In this document: positions 1 through 12,951 of the stretch, in pieces | How the letters are laid out: every line of letters starts with the position of its first letter | Position numbering within the stretch: the stretch's first letter is position 1 | Assembly (NCBI RefSeq): GCF_014851805.1 | Contig: NZ_JACVAK010000001.1 | Coordinates: forward strand, 248,001 to 312,000 | Direction: 5' to 3' | DNA from: Pseudoxanthomonas sp. PXM02 | GTDB lineage: Bacteria > Pseudomonadota > Gammaproteobacteria > Xanthomonadales > Xanthomonadaceae | DNA length: 64,000 nt | Made by a program: the position numbers and the translations under genes | Notes under the pieces: model-generated | What the model was told of the DNA's origin: nothing | The model's database searches: none | What the model saw: only the letters and a program-made list of their open reading frames with translations

Positions 1-100
1 CCGCCCGAAGCCGACTGCGTCCTTCAGGAGGGGCTTCGGTCACGAAGCTTCACGGCCGAACGGCGTCAAGGCTGAAGCTTTCTTACACGCAGCAAACCGC
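1..100. other. Intergenic end of window, no gene recognised
   Basis: No convincing coding region is seen before the HxlR gene. An 8-bp inverted repeat (AAGCTTCA at 45-52, TGAAGCTT at 73-80) with a 20-base loop lies just past the 3' end of the minus-strand regulator gene. It could help end that transcript, but there is no clear T-run. Confidence 0.4.
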
Positions 101-502
101 TCAAAGCGGCGCGTTGGCCGCCGGTGCGATGTAGGCCTGGCGTGCGGCGCGCACTTCGTCATGGTGATCGGACGCCCATTGCGCGAGCATTTCGATGCGC
201 TCGAAGAAGGACGCCCCCAGAGCCGTCAGCGCGTAATCCACGCGTGGTGGCACCGTCGGGAACACCTCGCGTCGCACCAGCCCGTCCTGCTCCAGCCTGC
301 GTAGCGTCTGTGCCAGCATCCGCGGCGAGATATCCGTGATGCGCTTGCGCACTTCGGTAAAACGCAGCGTGCCCCCGGCCAACTCGTGCAGCACCAGCAC
401 GGTCCAGCGGTCGCCGAGCCGGTCCAGGACGTCGCGGATGGGGCAGTTCTCGGTCAGGATCAGGGATTGACGGTGCAGCGTCATGGTCGACATCCGGGGC
501 AT
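101..502 (-). CDS. HxlR-family winged-helix transcriptional regulator
   Basis: A 133-residue protein that is almost entirely one HxlR domain. The conserved opening Cys-Pro (Cys20) is followed by the DVLDRLGDRWTVLVLHEL helix, a recognition region around TEVRKRITDISPRMLAQ and a wing (PPRVDYALTALG). In characterised relatives such as YodB and HypR the N-terminal cysteine senses quinones, diamide or aldehydes. The gene is divergent from the NAD(P)-binding reductase at 612, with GGTAACC-type half-sites filling the gap, so it probably represses itself and that reductase. Three in-frame ATGs (502, 493, 484) are possible starts and none has a clear ribosome binding site. The first abuts the operator, which leaves the true start uncertain. 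Confidence 0.85.
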   Translation of the reverse strand: MPRMSTMTLHRQSLILTENCPIRDVLDRLGDRWTVLVLHELAGGTLRFTEVRKRITDISPRMLAQTLRRLEQDGLVRREVFPTVPPRVDYALTALGASFFERIEMLAQWASDHHDEVRAARQAYIAPAANAPL

Positions 503-596
503 GGTTACCCTGCGGTAACCGGGTTACTTCGCGCTCCCTGCTTGTTCCTGCGGAAGCCATTACTACCATAGGGTAACCAATGTCCTTTCCGTTACC
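503..596. promoter_or_regulatory. HxlR operator region, five GGTAAC-type half-sites
   Basis: A perfect inverted repeat GGTTACCCTGCGGTAACC occupies 503-520, directly against the HxlR start codon. Further half-sites are GGTTAC (522-527), GGTAACC (572-578) and GTTACC (591-596); the last two form an inverted pair spaced 13 bases apart. All lie in the divergent gap between regulator and reductase, as expected for a bidirectional repressor site. The binding protein is inferred to be the adjacent HxlR product. Confidence 0.7.
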
Positions 597-611
597 AAAC
601 CAGGAGTTTCC

Positions 612-1517
612 ATGAGCACCCCCTCCTCTCCCACCCTGCTGGTCACGGGTGCCTCCGGGCAGCTCGGTGGCGCGGTCGTCCGCCACCTGCTCGACACGCT
701 GAAGGTCCCGGCCGAACGCCTCATCGTCACCACCCGCTCGCCCGACGGGCTTGCCGACCTGGCAGCGCGTGGCGTGACCGTGCGCGCCGCGGACTTCGAC
801 CAGCCCGACTCGCTGGTTGCCGCGTTCGCCGGCGCCGATCGTCTGCTGCTGGTCAGCACCGATGCGCTGATGGAGCCCGGCAAGCGACTGACGCAACATC
901 GCGCCGCGGTGCAGGCCGCGGTGGACGCTGGCGTGAAGCACGTCGTTTACACCTCATTGCCGTCCGCCGACACATCGCATGTGTCGTTCGCGCCGGATCA
1001 TTGGGGCACCGAGCAGGCGCTGTCGGCGTCGACCCTCGGCTGGACCATCCTGCGCAACGCCTGGTACTTCGAGAACCTCGCCTATTCCGTGCCGGGGGCG
1101 CTGACGTCCGGCGAATGGGCGACCGCCGCAGGAGAAGGTCGCATCGCCTATATCGCGCGTGATGATCTCGCCCGCGCTGCGGCCGCGGCGCTGGCATCCG
1201 ATAGCAATGAAAACCAGGTCCTCACGCTGACTGGCGAACAGGCCTGGTCCGCGCGCGACGTCGCCAGCCGCGTGTCCGCTCTCACCGGCAAACCGCTTGC
1301 CGTCCTCGACATCACCCAGGAACAACTGATCGGTGGCCTGACGGCTCACGGTTTTCCGCCGGTGCTGGCCGACGTGTTCGCTTCGTTCGATGCGGCGACG
1401 GCAGCCGGCGACCTGGGCGCTGTTACCGACGACTACGCACGCCTGACCGGGCAGTCGCCGACGACGCTCGACGCCTGGCTGCAGGCGAACGTCGATTTGC
1501 TGACCAAGGCGCACTGA
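612..1517 (+). CDS. NmrA/QorB-like NAD(P)H-binding oxidoreductase (atypical SDR)
   Basis: A 301-residue protein with an N-terminal Rossmann fold (LLVTGASGQLGGAVVRHLL, a GxxGxxG motif) and the atypical-SDR layout shared by NmrA and E. coli QorB (NAD(P)H:quinone oxidoreductase 2). Family knowledge suggests a cytosolic quinone or azo reductase. The ATG at 612 has an AGGAG ribosome binding site at 602-606. Divergence from an HxlR regulator is a common arrangement for electrophile-induced reductases, so induction by quinone-like compounds is inferred. The exact substrate cannot be read from sequence. A strong hairpin at 1528-1556 ends the gene. Confidence 0.82.
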   Translation: MSTPSSPTLLVTGASGQLGGAVVRHLLDTLKVPAERLIVTTRSPDGLADLAARGVTVRAADFDQPDSLVAAFAGADRLLLVSTDALMEPGKRLTQHRAAVQAAVDAGVKHVVYTSLPSADTSHVSFAPDHWGTEQALSASTLGWTILRNAWYFENLAYSVPGALTSGEWATAAGEGRIAYIARDDLARAAAAALASDSNENQVLTLTGEQAWSARDVASRVSALTGKPLAVLDITQEQLIGGLTAHGFPPVLADVFASFDAATAAGDLGAVTDDYARLTGQSPTTLDAWLQANVDLLTKAH

Positions 1518-1527
1518 CGCCGGAAAC

Positions 1528-1556
1528 AAGAACCCCGGCACAAGGCCGGGGTTCTT
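1528..1556. terminator. Bidirectional hairpin terminator between convergent genes
   Basis: A perfect 12-bp stem (AAGAACCCCGGC at 1528-1539, GCCGGGGTTCTT at 1545-1556) with a 5-base loop sits between the plus-strand reductase and the minus-strand DUF885 gene. The stem ends carry the A/T bases expected for termination in either direction. Confidence 0.8.
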
Positions 1557-1577
1557 GGCATCGCCAGCGGCCGAGAA

Positions 1578-3452
1578 TCAGGCCTTGGCTTTTTCCTTTG
1601 CGATCCACTGGTCCACGCGACGCTCCAGCAGGTTCAGCGGCAGTGCGCCACCGCCGAGCACGGTGTCATGGAAGCCCTTGATGTCGAACTTGGCACCCAG
1701 CTCGGTTTCGGCCTTCTTGCGCAGCTCCTGGATCTTGATCATGCCGATCTTGTAGGCCGTGGCCTGGCCCGGCATGATCAGGTAGCGCTTGATCTCGGAC
1801 TCGATCGCCGCACGCGGCACGGCGCTGTTGTCATCGAAGTACTCGACGGCCTGCTGCTCGGTCCAGCCCTTGGCATGCAGGCCCGTGTCGACCACCAGGC
1901 GGATGGCGCGCCACATTTCCGAGCTCAGTCGACCGTATTCCGAATACGGATCCTGGTAGGTGCCCGGCATTTCCTTGGCCAGCCACTCGGAATACAGACC
2001 CCAGCCTTCCGCATAGGCGGTGACGCCGTACTGCGTGCGGAACTTCGGCACGCCGGTCAGCTCCTGCGCGATGGAGATCTGCATGTGGTGGCCCGGCAGG
2101 CCCTCGTGGTACGCGATCACCTCAAGCTCGGTCTTCGGCATGGCGTTCATGTCGGACAGATGCGCGTAGTACACGCCCGGACGCGAACCGTCCGGCGTAC
2201 CCGGGTAGTAATGCTGGGCGGCGCCGTCCTGCTCGCGGAACGGCTCCACGCGCTTGACCACCAGGTCGGCCTTCGGCAGCAAGCCGAAGTACTCCGGCAG
2301 CACCTTCTTGATGTTGTCGATGGCGCGGGTGGCGTCGTCGATATAGGCCTGGCGGCCGGCGTCGGTGTTGGGGTACTTGAACTGCTTGTCGGTGTCGATG
2401 AAAGCGAAGAACGCATCCAGGTCGCCCTTGAAGCCGACCTTGTCCTTCAGCGCGGTCATCTCGCCCCGGAGGCGCTCGACTTCCTTCAGGCCGAGCGCAT
2501 GAATCTCATCGGCGGTCATGCCGGTGGTGGTCATCTGGCGCAGCTGATACTCGTAGTACGCCTTGCCGTTCGGATGCGTGGTGCCAACGCCGGTGGCGTT
2601 GACGGCCGCCTTCGGCAGCTCTTCCTCGCTCCACGCGATCACGCCGTCGTAGGCCGGCTTGAACTGCTCCAGCAGCGCCTTGCGCGCTTCATCCTTCAGC
2701 GCGGTGGCGCGGGCGGCGTCGATCTTGCCGGCCTTGACCAGCCCGTCGGCCTTGGCCTGCGCGTCGGCCCAGATCGCCGAATCGGCGCCGGCGGAGAAGG
2801 GTGCGCCGGCCACGACCTTCTTCGCCTGGTCGATCACGCCCTCATAGGCGAACTTCGGCGGACGGATCCCCTGCGCCGCGGAAGCGCGGGCGCGCACCAG
2901 CAGCTGGTCGAACGCACGCTGCGTGGCCTTCAGACGGGCGATGTAGGCGGTGTAGTCGGCTTCTTCGTCGACCTTGTGGAAGCTGATCAGGAAGGTCGGC
3001 CAGAAGCCCTGGGCACCGTTCATCTGGTCGAACGCGTAGCCGTCCTGCATGAACGGCAGGCCGTCGCGTGCGTTCTCGTACTGCAGTTTCCACAGGTCGT
3101 AGGAGAACTTGGTTTCGTCATCGAGCTTGGCGTAGTCGAAGGACTTCTCCATTTCCTCGACGCTGGCCTTCTGCCACGCGACCTGGTCGCGCGAGGCCTG
3201 CTCGGACATGTCGTCGACCTGGTCGTACAGGTCCTTGCGGCCCTGGAAGGTCAGCTGGATCGGGCTGAACTTCAGTTGCTCCTCGTACTTCTTCTCGAAC
3301 CACTCGTTCAGCCGCTTGCTCTCGGCGGCGATGTCGGTGGCGGACGCCGCCGGGGTGGCCGTATCGGCAGCGGTGCCGGCGGCCGGGGCATTGCCTTTGT
3401 CGCAGGCGGCCAGGGCCAGCGTGAGGGCACAGACGATCAGGGTTTTGCGCAT
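1578..3452 (-). CDS. DUF885-family lipoprotein, putative metal-dependent peptidase
   Basis: A 624-residue protein. It starts with a lipoprotein signal peptide whose lipobox is LAAC (Cys16), so it is predicted to be a periplasmic lipoprotein. A linker rich in Ala, Thr and Pro follows, then one long DUF885 domain. Near residue 446 it carries HEGLPGHH, the family signature that resembles a zinc-binding HExxH-type site. DUF885 proteins are widespread in this lineage and are treated as putative zinc peptidases; I know of no defined substrate. A GGAG ribosome binding site precedes the ATG. The acyl-CoA dehydrogenase gene lies upstream on the same strand, but a terminator at 3565-3597 separates them. 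Confidence 0.88.
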   Translation of the reverse strand: MRKTLIVCALTLALAACDKGNAPAAGTAADTATPAASATDIAAESKRLNEWFEKKYEEQLKFSPIQLTFQGRKDLYDQVDDMSEQASRDQVAWQKASVEEMEKSFDYAKLDDETKFSYDLWKLQYENARDGLPFMQDGYAFDQMNGAQGFWPTFLISFHKVDEEADYTAYIARLKATQRAFDQLLVRARASAAQGIRPPKFAYEGVIDQAKKVVAGAPFSAGADSAIWADAQAKADGLVKAGKIDAARATALKDEARKALLEQFKPAYDGVIAWSEEELPKAAVNATGVGTTHPNGKAYYEYQLRQMTTTGMTADEIHALGLKEVERLRGEMTALKDKVGFKGDLDAFFAFIDTDKQFKYPNTDAGRQAYIDDATRAIDNIKKVLPEYFGLLPKADLVVKRVEPFREQDGAAQHYYPGTPDGSRPGVYYAHLSDMNAMPKTELEVIAYHEGLPGHHMQISIAQELTGVPKFRTQYGVTAYAEGWGLYSEWLAKEMPGTYQDPYSEYGRLSSEMWRAIRLVVDTGLHAKGWTEQQAVEYFDDNSAVPRAAIESEIKRYLIMPGQATAYKIGMIKIQELRKKAETELGAKFDIKGFHDTVLGGGALPLNLLERRVDQWIAKEKAKA

Positions 3453-3564
3453 CGGGGTCTCCAGGAGGAAAACGGGGGACGGACCCCCGCATCAGGCCAC
3501 TCTAACGGAGCGGTCCCGCGCCCGTCCCATGACCAAAGATGGGGGCGGAACCCGGACGCCGGAC

Positions 3565-3597
3565 AAGGAAAAGGCGCCGTCCCGAAGGACGGCGCCT
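3565..3597 (-). terminator. Rho-independent terminator of the acyl-CoA dehydrogenase gene
   Basis: A perfect 11-bp stem (3572-3582 with 3587-3597, CGAA loop) lies 18 bases beyond the minus-strand acyl-CoA dehydrogenase stop codon. Read on the minus strand the stem is followed by TTTTCC. It separates this gene from the downstream DUF885 gene. Confidence 0.82.
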
Positions 3598-3614
3598 CAT
3601 GTCCGCACCACGCC

Positions 3615-4763
<1,149 letters not shown>

Positions 4764-4859
4764 GGGTACCCTCGACTGACGTGTTAGATACCAATTGTAA
4801 CCCGCGACCATCCGCGGGCGTATGCCGTGGGTTGACCGTGGCGGGGTCGAGTCTTCAAA

Positions 4860-4887
4860 ATATCTCTATATCGCGATAGGAAGATAT
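4860..4887. promoter_or_regulatory. Probable SahR operator
   Basis: ATATCT (4860-4865) and AGATAT (4882-4887) form the outer arms of an inverted repeat, with the palindrome TATCGCGATA (4869-4878) nested inside. The element ends two bases before the ATG of the ArsR-methyltransferase gene, so it overlaps the translation start region. Its AT-rich content stands out from the surrounding sequence. Autoregulation of the sahR-metH operon through this site is inferred. Confidence 0.6.
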
Positions 4888-4889
4888 TC

Positions 4890-5819
4890 ATGGATCTGGA
4901 GGCCTGGTCGACCCGGCTGAAAGTGTTCGCCGACGCCACCCGCGTGCGCCTGCTGGCGCTGCTGGCGCGCGAGGAACTGACGGTCGCCGAGCTGTCGGCG
5001 ATCACCCAGCTGGCCCAGCCGCGGGTGTCGACCCACCTGGCCAAGCTGAAGGAAGCCGGCCTGGTGCGCGATCGCCGCGCCGGGGTGTCGGCCTACTACC
5101 GCTTCGACGAAGACAACCTGGACACGGTGCAGCGCGAGTTGTGGCGCAGCCTGCGCGATGGCAGCGACGACCCGCTGTTGCGCCAGGACGCCGAACGCAT
5201 CAATGGTGTACTGGCCAATCGCGCGGCGGACCAGAACTGGGCAGACAGCGTGGCCGGCGACATGGAGCGGCATTACTCGCCCGGACGCACGTGGGAAGCA
5301 CTGGCCCGCACCGCCCTGCCCCTGCTGGAGACTGGCGACGTCCTGGACATCGCCTCCGGTGACGGCGTGCTCGCGGAGCTGTTGTCGCCGCATTCGAAGC
5401 GCTACGTCTGCATCGATACCAGCACGCGCGTCGTGGCCGCCGCCGGCGAACGCCTGCGCCGCTTCCCGAACGTGGAAGTACGTGAGGGCGATATGCATGC
5501 CCTGCCGTTCAAGGACGGCAGCTTCGACCTGGTCGTGCTGATGCACGCCCTTACCTACTCGGCCAAGCCCGGCCAGGCGGTCGCGGAAGCCGCGCGGGTG
5601 CTGCGCCGGGGTGGCCGCCTGCTGCTCAGCAGCCTCGGCAAGCACGAACACAAGGCCGTCGTCGAAGCCTACAGCCACGTCAACCTGGGTTTCTCGGAAA
5701 AGGAACTGCGCAAGTTCGCCGAGAAGGCCGGGCTGGAGATCGCCAACGCCGAAACCGTTACCCGCGAGCGGCGCCCGCCCCATTTCGAAGTGCTTTCGCT
5801 CACGGCCATCAAGCGATGA
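4890..5819 (+). CDS. sahR: SahR-like repressor: ArsR HTH fused to SAM-methyltransferase domain
   Basis: A 309-residue two-domain protein. Residues 1-100 are an ArsR winged helix ([21 protein letters not shown], then the recognition region [17 protein letters not shown]). Residues 130-309 are a class I SAM-dependent methyltransferase fold, with motif [16 protein letters not shown] near residue 150. This architecture matches SahR of Proteobacteria, a repressor whose methylase-like domain binds S-adenosylhomocysteine and which controls SAM-cycle genes. The stop codon overlaps the ATG of the metH N-terminal gene (ATGA at 5816-5819), so the three genes form an operon. A palindrome directly upstream is a candidate operator. 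The domain could retain enzyme activity; that cannot be judged here. Confidence 0.85.
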   Translation: MDLEAWSTRLKVFADATRVRLLALLAREELTVAELSAITQLAQPRVSTHLAKLKEAGLVRDRRAGVSAYYRFDEDNLDTVQRELWRSLRDGSDDPLLRQDAERINGVLANRAADQNWADSVAGDMERHYSPGRTWEALARTALPLLETGDVLDIASGDGVLAELLSPHSKRYVCIDTSTRVVAAAGERLRRFPNVEVREGDMHALPFKDGSFDLVVLMHALTYSAKPGQAVAEAARVLRRGGRLLLSSLGKHEHKAVVEAYSHVNLGFSEKELRKFAEKAGLEIANAETVTRERRPPHFEVLSLTAIKR

Positions 5820-6897
5820 AGACTCTACCTTGGCTGAACCCCGCGCGCTCCACCCTGCTGCTCGACGCGTTGAAGCAGCGGATCCTGATCATCGACGGCG
5901 CCATGGGCACGATGATCCAGAAGCACGGGCTGCAGGAAGCCGACTATCGCGGCACGCGGTTCGCCGATGGCTGCGATGCCGAGCATGCGCACACGCATGG
6001 CCCCGGTTGCGACCACGACCTGAAGGGCAACAACGACCTGTTGCTGCTGACGAAGCCCGAGGTCATCGCCGGCGTGCATACGGCCTATCTCGACGCGGGC
6101 GCCGACCTGATCGAGACCAACACCTTCAACGCCACCTCGGTCAGTCAGGCCGACTATCACCTGGAGCATCTCGTCTACGAGCTCAACAAGGCCGGCGCCC
6201 GCGTCGCGCGTGACTGCTGCGACCTCGCCGAAGCGCGTACGCCGGACAAGCCGCGCTTCGTCATCGGCGTGCTGGGACCGACCAGCCGCACCGCGTCGAT
6301 TAGTCCCGACGTCAACGATCCGGGCTACCGCAATACCAGCTTCGACGAACTGCGCACCACGTACCGGGAGGCCATCGAAGGCCTGATCGACGGCGGCGCG
6401 GACACGCTGATGGTGGAGACCATCTTCGACACGCTCAATGCGAAAGCCGCGCTGTACGCGATCGAGGAAGTGTTCGACGCGCGCGGTGCGCGCCTGCCCA
6501 TCATGATCTCGGGCACCATCACCGATGCCTCCGGCCGCACGCTGTCGGGCCAGACAGCCGAGGCGTTCTACACCTCCGTCGCGCACAGCCGGCCCTTGTC
6601 GGTTGGCTTGAACTGCGCACTCGGCGCGAAGGACCTGCGTGAACATGTCGACACGCTGGCCACCGTCGCCGATGCCTATGTCAGTGCGCATCCCAACGCG
6701 GGCCTGCCCAACGCGTTCGGCGAGTACGACGAGACGCCCGAGGAAATGGCGGCCACGCTGAAGGAATTCGCCCAGTCCGGGCTGCTGAACCTGGTCGGCG
6801 GTTGCTGCGGCACCACGCCGGCGCACATCAAGGCTATTGCCGAAGCCGTGGCCAACCTGCCGCCGCGCCGCCTGCCCGTGCAGCTGGAGCAGGCCGC

Positions 6898-6901
<4 letters not shown>
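5816..6901 (+). CDS. metH: Methionine synthase, homocysteine-binding (N-terminal) subunit
   Basis: A 361-residue protein equal to the first domain of cobalamin-dependent methionine synthase (homocysteine S-methyltransferase fold). It begins with [13 protein letters not shown]. The zinc ligands are visible as GLNCALG and the C-terminal [11 protein letters not shown]. It binds and activates homocysteine for methyl transfer from methylcobalamin held by the partner encoded next. E. coli MetH is a single chain of about 1,227 residues; here the chain stops after this domain. The next gene begins inside the stop codon (GTGA overlap, 6898-6901). The split looks natural rather than a frameshift, because the next gene starts cleanly at a domain boundary. 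Confidence 0.9.
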
Positions 6902-9585
<2,684 letters not shown>

Positions 9586-9655
9586 CCGACGTTTGCAGGA
9601 TGGCAGCGTCATGGCACGGGGGCTAAGCTGACCGTCCCCCACCCCTGGAGTCGCC

Positions 9656-11011
9656 ATGCGCTGCCGAACGATCCTGCCGGGTCTTGCCATCGCCCTCTCT
9701 TCCTTCTCCGCACTGGCCGTCGATACGGTGGTCCTGCAGAACGCCAGGGTCTTCGATGGCCGTGAAGACCTCGGCGTCGTCGACATCGTCGTGGAAGGCG
9801 GACGCATCGCCCACGTCGGCGACGCGGGCGATCCGAAGTGGCGTGATGCGCGCCGCATCGATTACACGGGCAAGCACGTGCTGCCCGGCCTTGTCAGCAA
9901 CCACTCGCACGTCGGCAATACCGAGGGGCTCGAGCACGGCGATCGTTTCTACACGCGCGACAACGTCGTGCGGGATCTTCGCCAGTTCCAGCGCTACGGC
10001 GTGACGACGGTGACGTCGCTGGGCATGAATGGCGAGGCATTCACGGCTATCCGCGACGAAATCTCTAACGATGCCACGCTGGGTGCGCAGCTTTATGGCG
10101 CCGGCGCGGGTATCGGCGCGGTGGCCGGTGCGCCGCCGGCACAGATCATGGGGCTGGCCAATGATCCAGTCGCCCGTCCCGCCACCCCCGATCAAGCACG
10201 TGCGGCGGTGCGCTCTCAGAAGGACTCAGGGGTGGACCTGATCAAACTCTGGGTCGATGACCTGGACGGTCGTTTCCCGATGATGGCACCGGCGATCTAC
10301 CGCGCCGCCATCGACGAAGCGCACCGCGTCGACCTGCGGGTGGCGGCGCACATCCACGACCATGCCCAGGCGGCCGACCTGGTGGACGCCGGCGTGGACA
10401 TCATCGCCCACGGCATCCGCGACGAGGCCGTCTCGCCGGCGTTGGCCAAGGCGATGAAAGACGAGGGCGTCTGGTATATCCCGACCGTGAGCATCGACGA
10501 AGCCAATTACCTGTACGCGGAGAATCCCGCATGGCTTGCGACACCGTTCCTGCGCAACGCGTTGCCGGCAGCGGTCGCGGCGCGGTGGAGCGATCCGGAT
10601 TGGCAGTCGCAGCAACTGGCCGGCGCCAACATCCCCGGCGCACGCAAGGCGGTGGAGACGAACCTGCGCAACCTGCGCACACTGCACGAGGCTGGCGTCA
10701 GCATCGGCTTCGGTACCGACGCCGGCGCGATGCCGCAACGCGTGATCGGTTTCGCCGAACATCGCGAACTCGAACTGATGACGATGGCCGGCTTCACGCC
10801 GGCACAGGCGCTGGCGGTCGCCACCTCGGACGCCGCTCGCCTGCAGGGTCTCGACGATCGTGGCCTCGTTGCGACGGGCAAGCGGGCCGACCTGCTGGTG
10901 CTGGATGCCGATCCGCTGCAGGACATCCTCAACACGCGTCGCATCCACGCGGTCTGGCAGGCCGGTCGGCAGGTGTCGGATGGTCCTTCGGACGATGCGC
11001 ACGCGCCATGA
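9656..11011 (+). CDS. Exported amidohydrolase-family protein (imidazolonepropionase-like)
   Basis: A 451-residue protein with a Sec signal peptide ([21 protein letters not shown]). The amidohydrolase TIM barrel follows: an N-terminal beta sandwich ([14 protein letters not shown]), the first metal site (VSNHSHVG in place of the common HxH), VAAHIHDH for the middle histidines and the aspartate in GFGTDAGA. The C-terminal [15 protein letters not shown] is typical of the imidazolonepropionase/prolidase-like branch. Such periplasmic enzymes hydrolyse C-N bonds in dipeptides or cyclic amides. The first metal motif is divergent, so metal binding or substrate may differ. The MFS gene follows closely and may be co-transcribed. 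Confidence 0.82.
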   Translation: MRCRTILPGLAIALSSFSALAVDTVVLQNARVFDGREDLGVVDIVVEGGRIAHVGDAGDPKWRDARRIDYTGKHVLPGLVSNHSHVGNTEGLEHGDRFYTRDNVVRDLRQFQRYGVTTVTSLGMNGEAFTAIRDEISNDATLGAQLYGAGAGIGAVAGAPPAQIMGLANDPVARPATPDQARAAVRSQKDSGVDLIKLWVDDLDGRFPMMAPAIYRAAIDEAHRVDLRVAAHIHDHAQAADLVDAGVDIIAHGIRDEAVSPALAKAMKDEGVWYIPTVSIDEANYLYAENPAWLATPFLRNALPAAVAARWSDPDWQSQQLAGANIPGARKAVETNLRNLRTLHEAGVSIGFGTDAGAMPQRVIGFAEHRELELMTMAGFTPAQALAVATSDAARLQGLDDRGLVATGKRADLLVLDADPLQDILNTRRIHAVWQAGRQVSDGPSDDAHAP

Positions 11012-11050
11012 TCGATACGCCGGAACGTGAGCCGCCCCGCGGTCGATGAC

Positions 11051-12232
11051 ATGAATCCCGCCTCTCCCGCAGCGGCTCCGTATCCGGCAGCACGCCTGTC
11101 CAGCTTCTACTTCTTCTACTACGCGGTGCTCGGCGCGTTCACGCCGTACTGGAGCCTGTATCTCGAGTCGCGCGGCCTCGGCGTGGCCGCCATCAGCGTG
11201 CTGATGAGCCTGTGGTATGCCACGCGCATCGTGTCGCCCAGCCTCTGGACGACCCTGGCCGCGCGCTCCGCGCGCCCCATCCGCTGGCTGCATGCGGGGT
11301 GTGCGCTGGCCATGGGGTGTTTCGCGTTCTTCCTGCTGCCGCTGGAACACGCGGGACTGTTCGCGGTGATGCTGGGTTTCTGCTTCACCTACAACGCGGT
11401 GATGCCGCAGTTCGAATCAATCACGATGTCGCACCTCGGTGCACGCAGTGACCGTTACGGCCTGATCCGCGTGTGGGGCTCGATCGGCTTCATTGTCGTC
11501 GTCGCTTCCTTCGGCTGGCTGATCGACGAGCGGCGCTTCGGCGTTGGCGCCCTGCCCTGGCTGATGCTGCCCGTTCTGGTGGGCGTGCTGGGTTCGGCGC
11601 TGGCCAATCGCTACGCCCACGACCCGAGCGTACCGGCGCAGGAAGCCGACGGAGGCTTCCGCGCGCGGCTGCGGCAACCGCAGGTGATCGCCTTCTTCGT
11701 CGCTGCGTTCCTCACCCAGATCTCGTTCGGTCCGTTCTACACGTTCTTTTCGATCTACCTGTCCGAGCACGGCTATCCGACCGCGACGCAGGGCGTGCTG
11801 TGGACGGTCGGCGTGCTGGCGGAGATCGGCGTGTTCTTCCTGTCCAGTCGTATCTTCCGTCGTTGGGACGCCAGCCGGGTACTGATGGTGGCGTTGCTCA
11901 GCGCGTCGCTGCGCTGGCTGGTCACCGCGCTGTTCCCCGACAACACCCCGGTCATGGTGATCGCGCAGCTGACGCACGCGCTGAACTTCGGCGCTTTCTT
12001 CGCGGCGGCCATGCAGTTGCTGGTGCGCTTCTTCCCGGGACGGATGAACGGCCACGGGCAAGGCGTCTTCTACGGCCTGTCTTCGGGTGTCGGCGGCGTC
12101 TGTGGCGCGCTGCTCGCAGGCCAGCTGTGGCGCGTCGGCGGTGAAGCCGCCTTCCTCTGTTCCTCCGTGATCGCGCTGGCAGCCGCCTTCATCGTATGGC
12201 GGTGGCTGGTGAGGAGTCCGACACCCGCCTAA
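11051..12232 (+). CDS. MFS transporter of the PPP/nucleoside-symporter-like (MFS_1) type
   Basis: A membrane protein of about 393 residues with roughly twelve hydrophobic segments. It begins LSSFYFFYYAVLGAFTPYWSLYLESRGL, typical of the 3-phenylpropionate-permease-like (HcaT/YcaD-like) MFS branch. A charged central loop (RYAHDPSVPAQEADGG) separates two halves of six helices. Two starts are possible: GTG at 11027 and ATG at 11051. Neither has a strong ribosome binding site, and I prefer the ATG because relatives begin near it. The stop overlaps the convergent hydrolase gene stop by 4 bases. The substrate is unknown. The exported amidohydrolase upstream suggests uptake of its product, which is inference. 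Confidence 0.82.
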   Translation: MNPASPAAAPYPAARLSSFYFFYYAVLGAFTPYWSLYLESRGLGVAAISVLMSLWYATRIVSPSLWTTLAARSARPIRWLHAGCALAMGCFAFFLLPLEHAGLFAVMLGFCFTYNAVMPQFESITMSHLGARSDRYGLIRVWGSIGFIVVVASFGWLIDERRFGVGALPWLMLPVLVGVLGSALANRYAHDPSVPAQEADGGFRARLRQPQVIAFFVAAFLTQISFGPFYTFFSIYLSEHGYPTATQGVLWTVGVLAEIGVFFLSSRIFRRWDASRVLMVALLSASLRWLVTALFPDNTPVMVIAQLTHALNFGAFFAAAMQLLVRFFPGRMNGHGQGVFYGLSSGVGGVCGALLAGQLWRVGGEAAFLCSSVIALAAAFIVWRWLVRSPTPA

Positions 12233-12951
12233 GGACGTGCGTCTCCATGCAAGCGGTCCAGCAAACGACGGATCTCGGTCGCGGCAGGGATGGGCGCCAT
12301 CTGGAAAAGGAAATGCGGCGCATCGACCACCGCGTGGTGCGCGGTGCGTGCCCATCGCAGGACTTCACGACCCGCTCGCGGCCAGACAAGCCTGTCCCGC
12401 CTGGCCTGCAGATACAGCAGCGGCATCTGCAGCGAGGCCAGTTCGCGGGTGACGTCCACACGCAGCGCGGCCAGCGCGCGCTGGCGCATCACCTGGAACG
12501 GCAGGGTGGCCACGATCGCTTCGAACTCGGCGCGCAAGGGCGGCGGCAGTCCGCTGCCAGCAAGCAGGTGTTCTAGTGCGAACAAGGGGGGAGCGACGGC
12601 GGGCAGCCGCTGCAGCAGCGCGGCCGCAGCTCCGCTCAGCGGCAAGGGAGGACGGACGAAGCTCGCCGCCATCACCAGCGCACGAATGCGTTCGGGATAA
12701 CGATGGGCGAGCAAGACACCCAGCGGCCCCGCGAAGGATTCCGTTACCAGCACCACATCGCGATGCCGTTCAAGCGCAGGCGCGAGCGCATCGGCAAGCG
12801 CCGGGTAGTCGTGGAACCGCGTGCTGTCGTAAGCCAGTACCTCGATGTCGGCATCGGCCGACAACGCATCTTCCAATGGGGCGTAGAGACGCCCGGTGCC
12901 GTCCAGGCCCGGCAACAGGCAGAGCCGTGGCCGGGCGGACGTCGTCACCAC
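12229..12951 (-). CDS. Alpha/beta-fold hydrolase
   Basis: A 240-residue cytosolic alpha/beta hydrolase. LCLLPGLDGTGRLYAPL near the N-terminus forms the oxyanion-hole region, TESFAGPLG carries the nucleophile serine, and the C-terminal HHAVVDAPHF has the candidate catalytic histidine. The length fits small serine esterases or BioH-like enzymes. The ATG overlaps the end of the upstream DUF2058 gene by 7 bases, so the two are probably translated from one message. The 3' end overlaps the convergent MFS gene by 4 bases. No substrate can be assigned. Confidence 0.83.
   Translation of the reverse strand: MVTTSARPRLCLLPGLDGTGRLYAPLEDALSADADIEVLAYDSTRFHDYPALADALAPALERHRDVVLVTESFAGPLGVLLAHRYPERIRALVMAASFVRPPLPLSGAAAALLQRLPAVAPPLFALEHLLAGSGLPPPLRAEFEAIVATLPFQVMRQRALAALRVDVTRELASLQMPLLYLQARRDRLVWPRAGREVLRWARTAHHAVVDAPHFLFQMAPIPAATEIRRLLDRLHGDARP

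Noticed and set aside
6802..6897. Upstream start for the second MetH chain
   Set aside because: It would overlap the first chain by nearly 100 bases with no homologous residues. The GTG at 6898 fits coupling and domain start.
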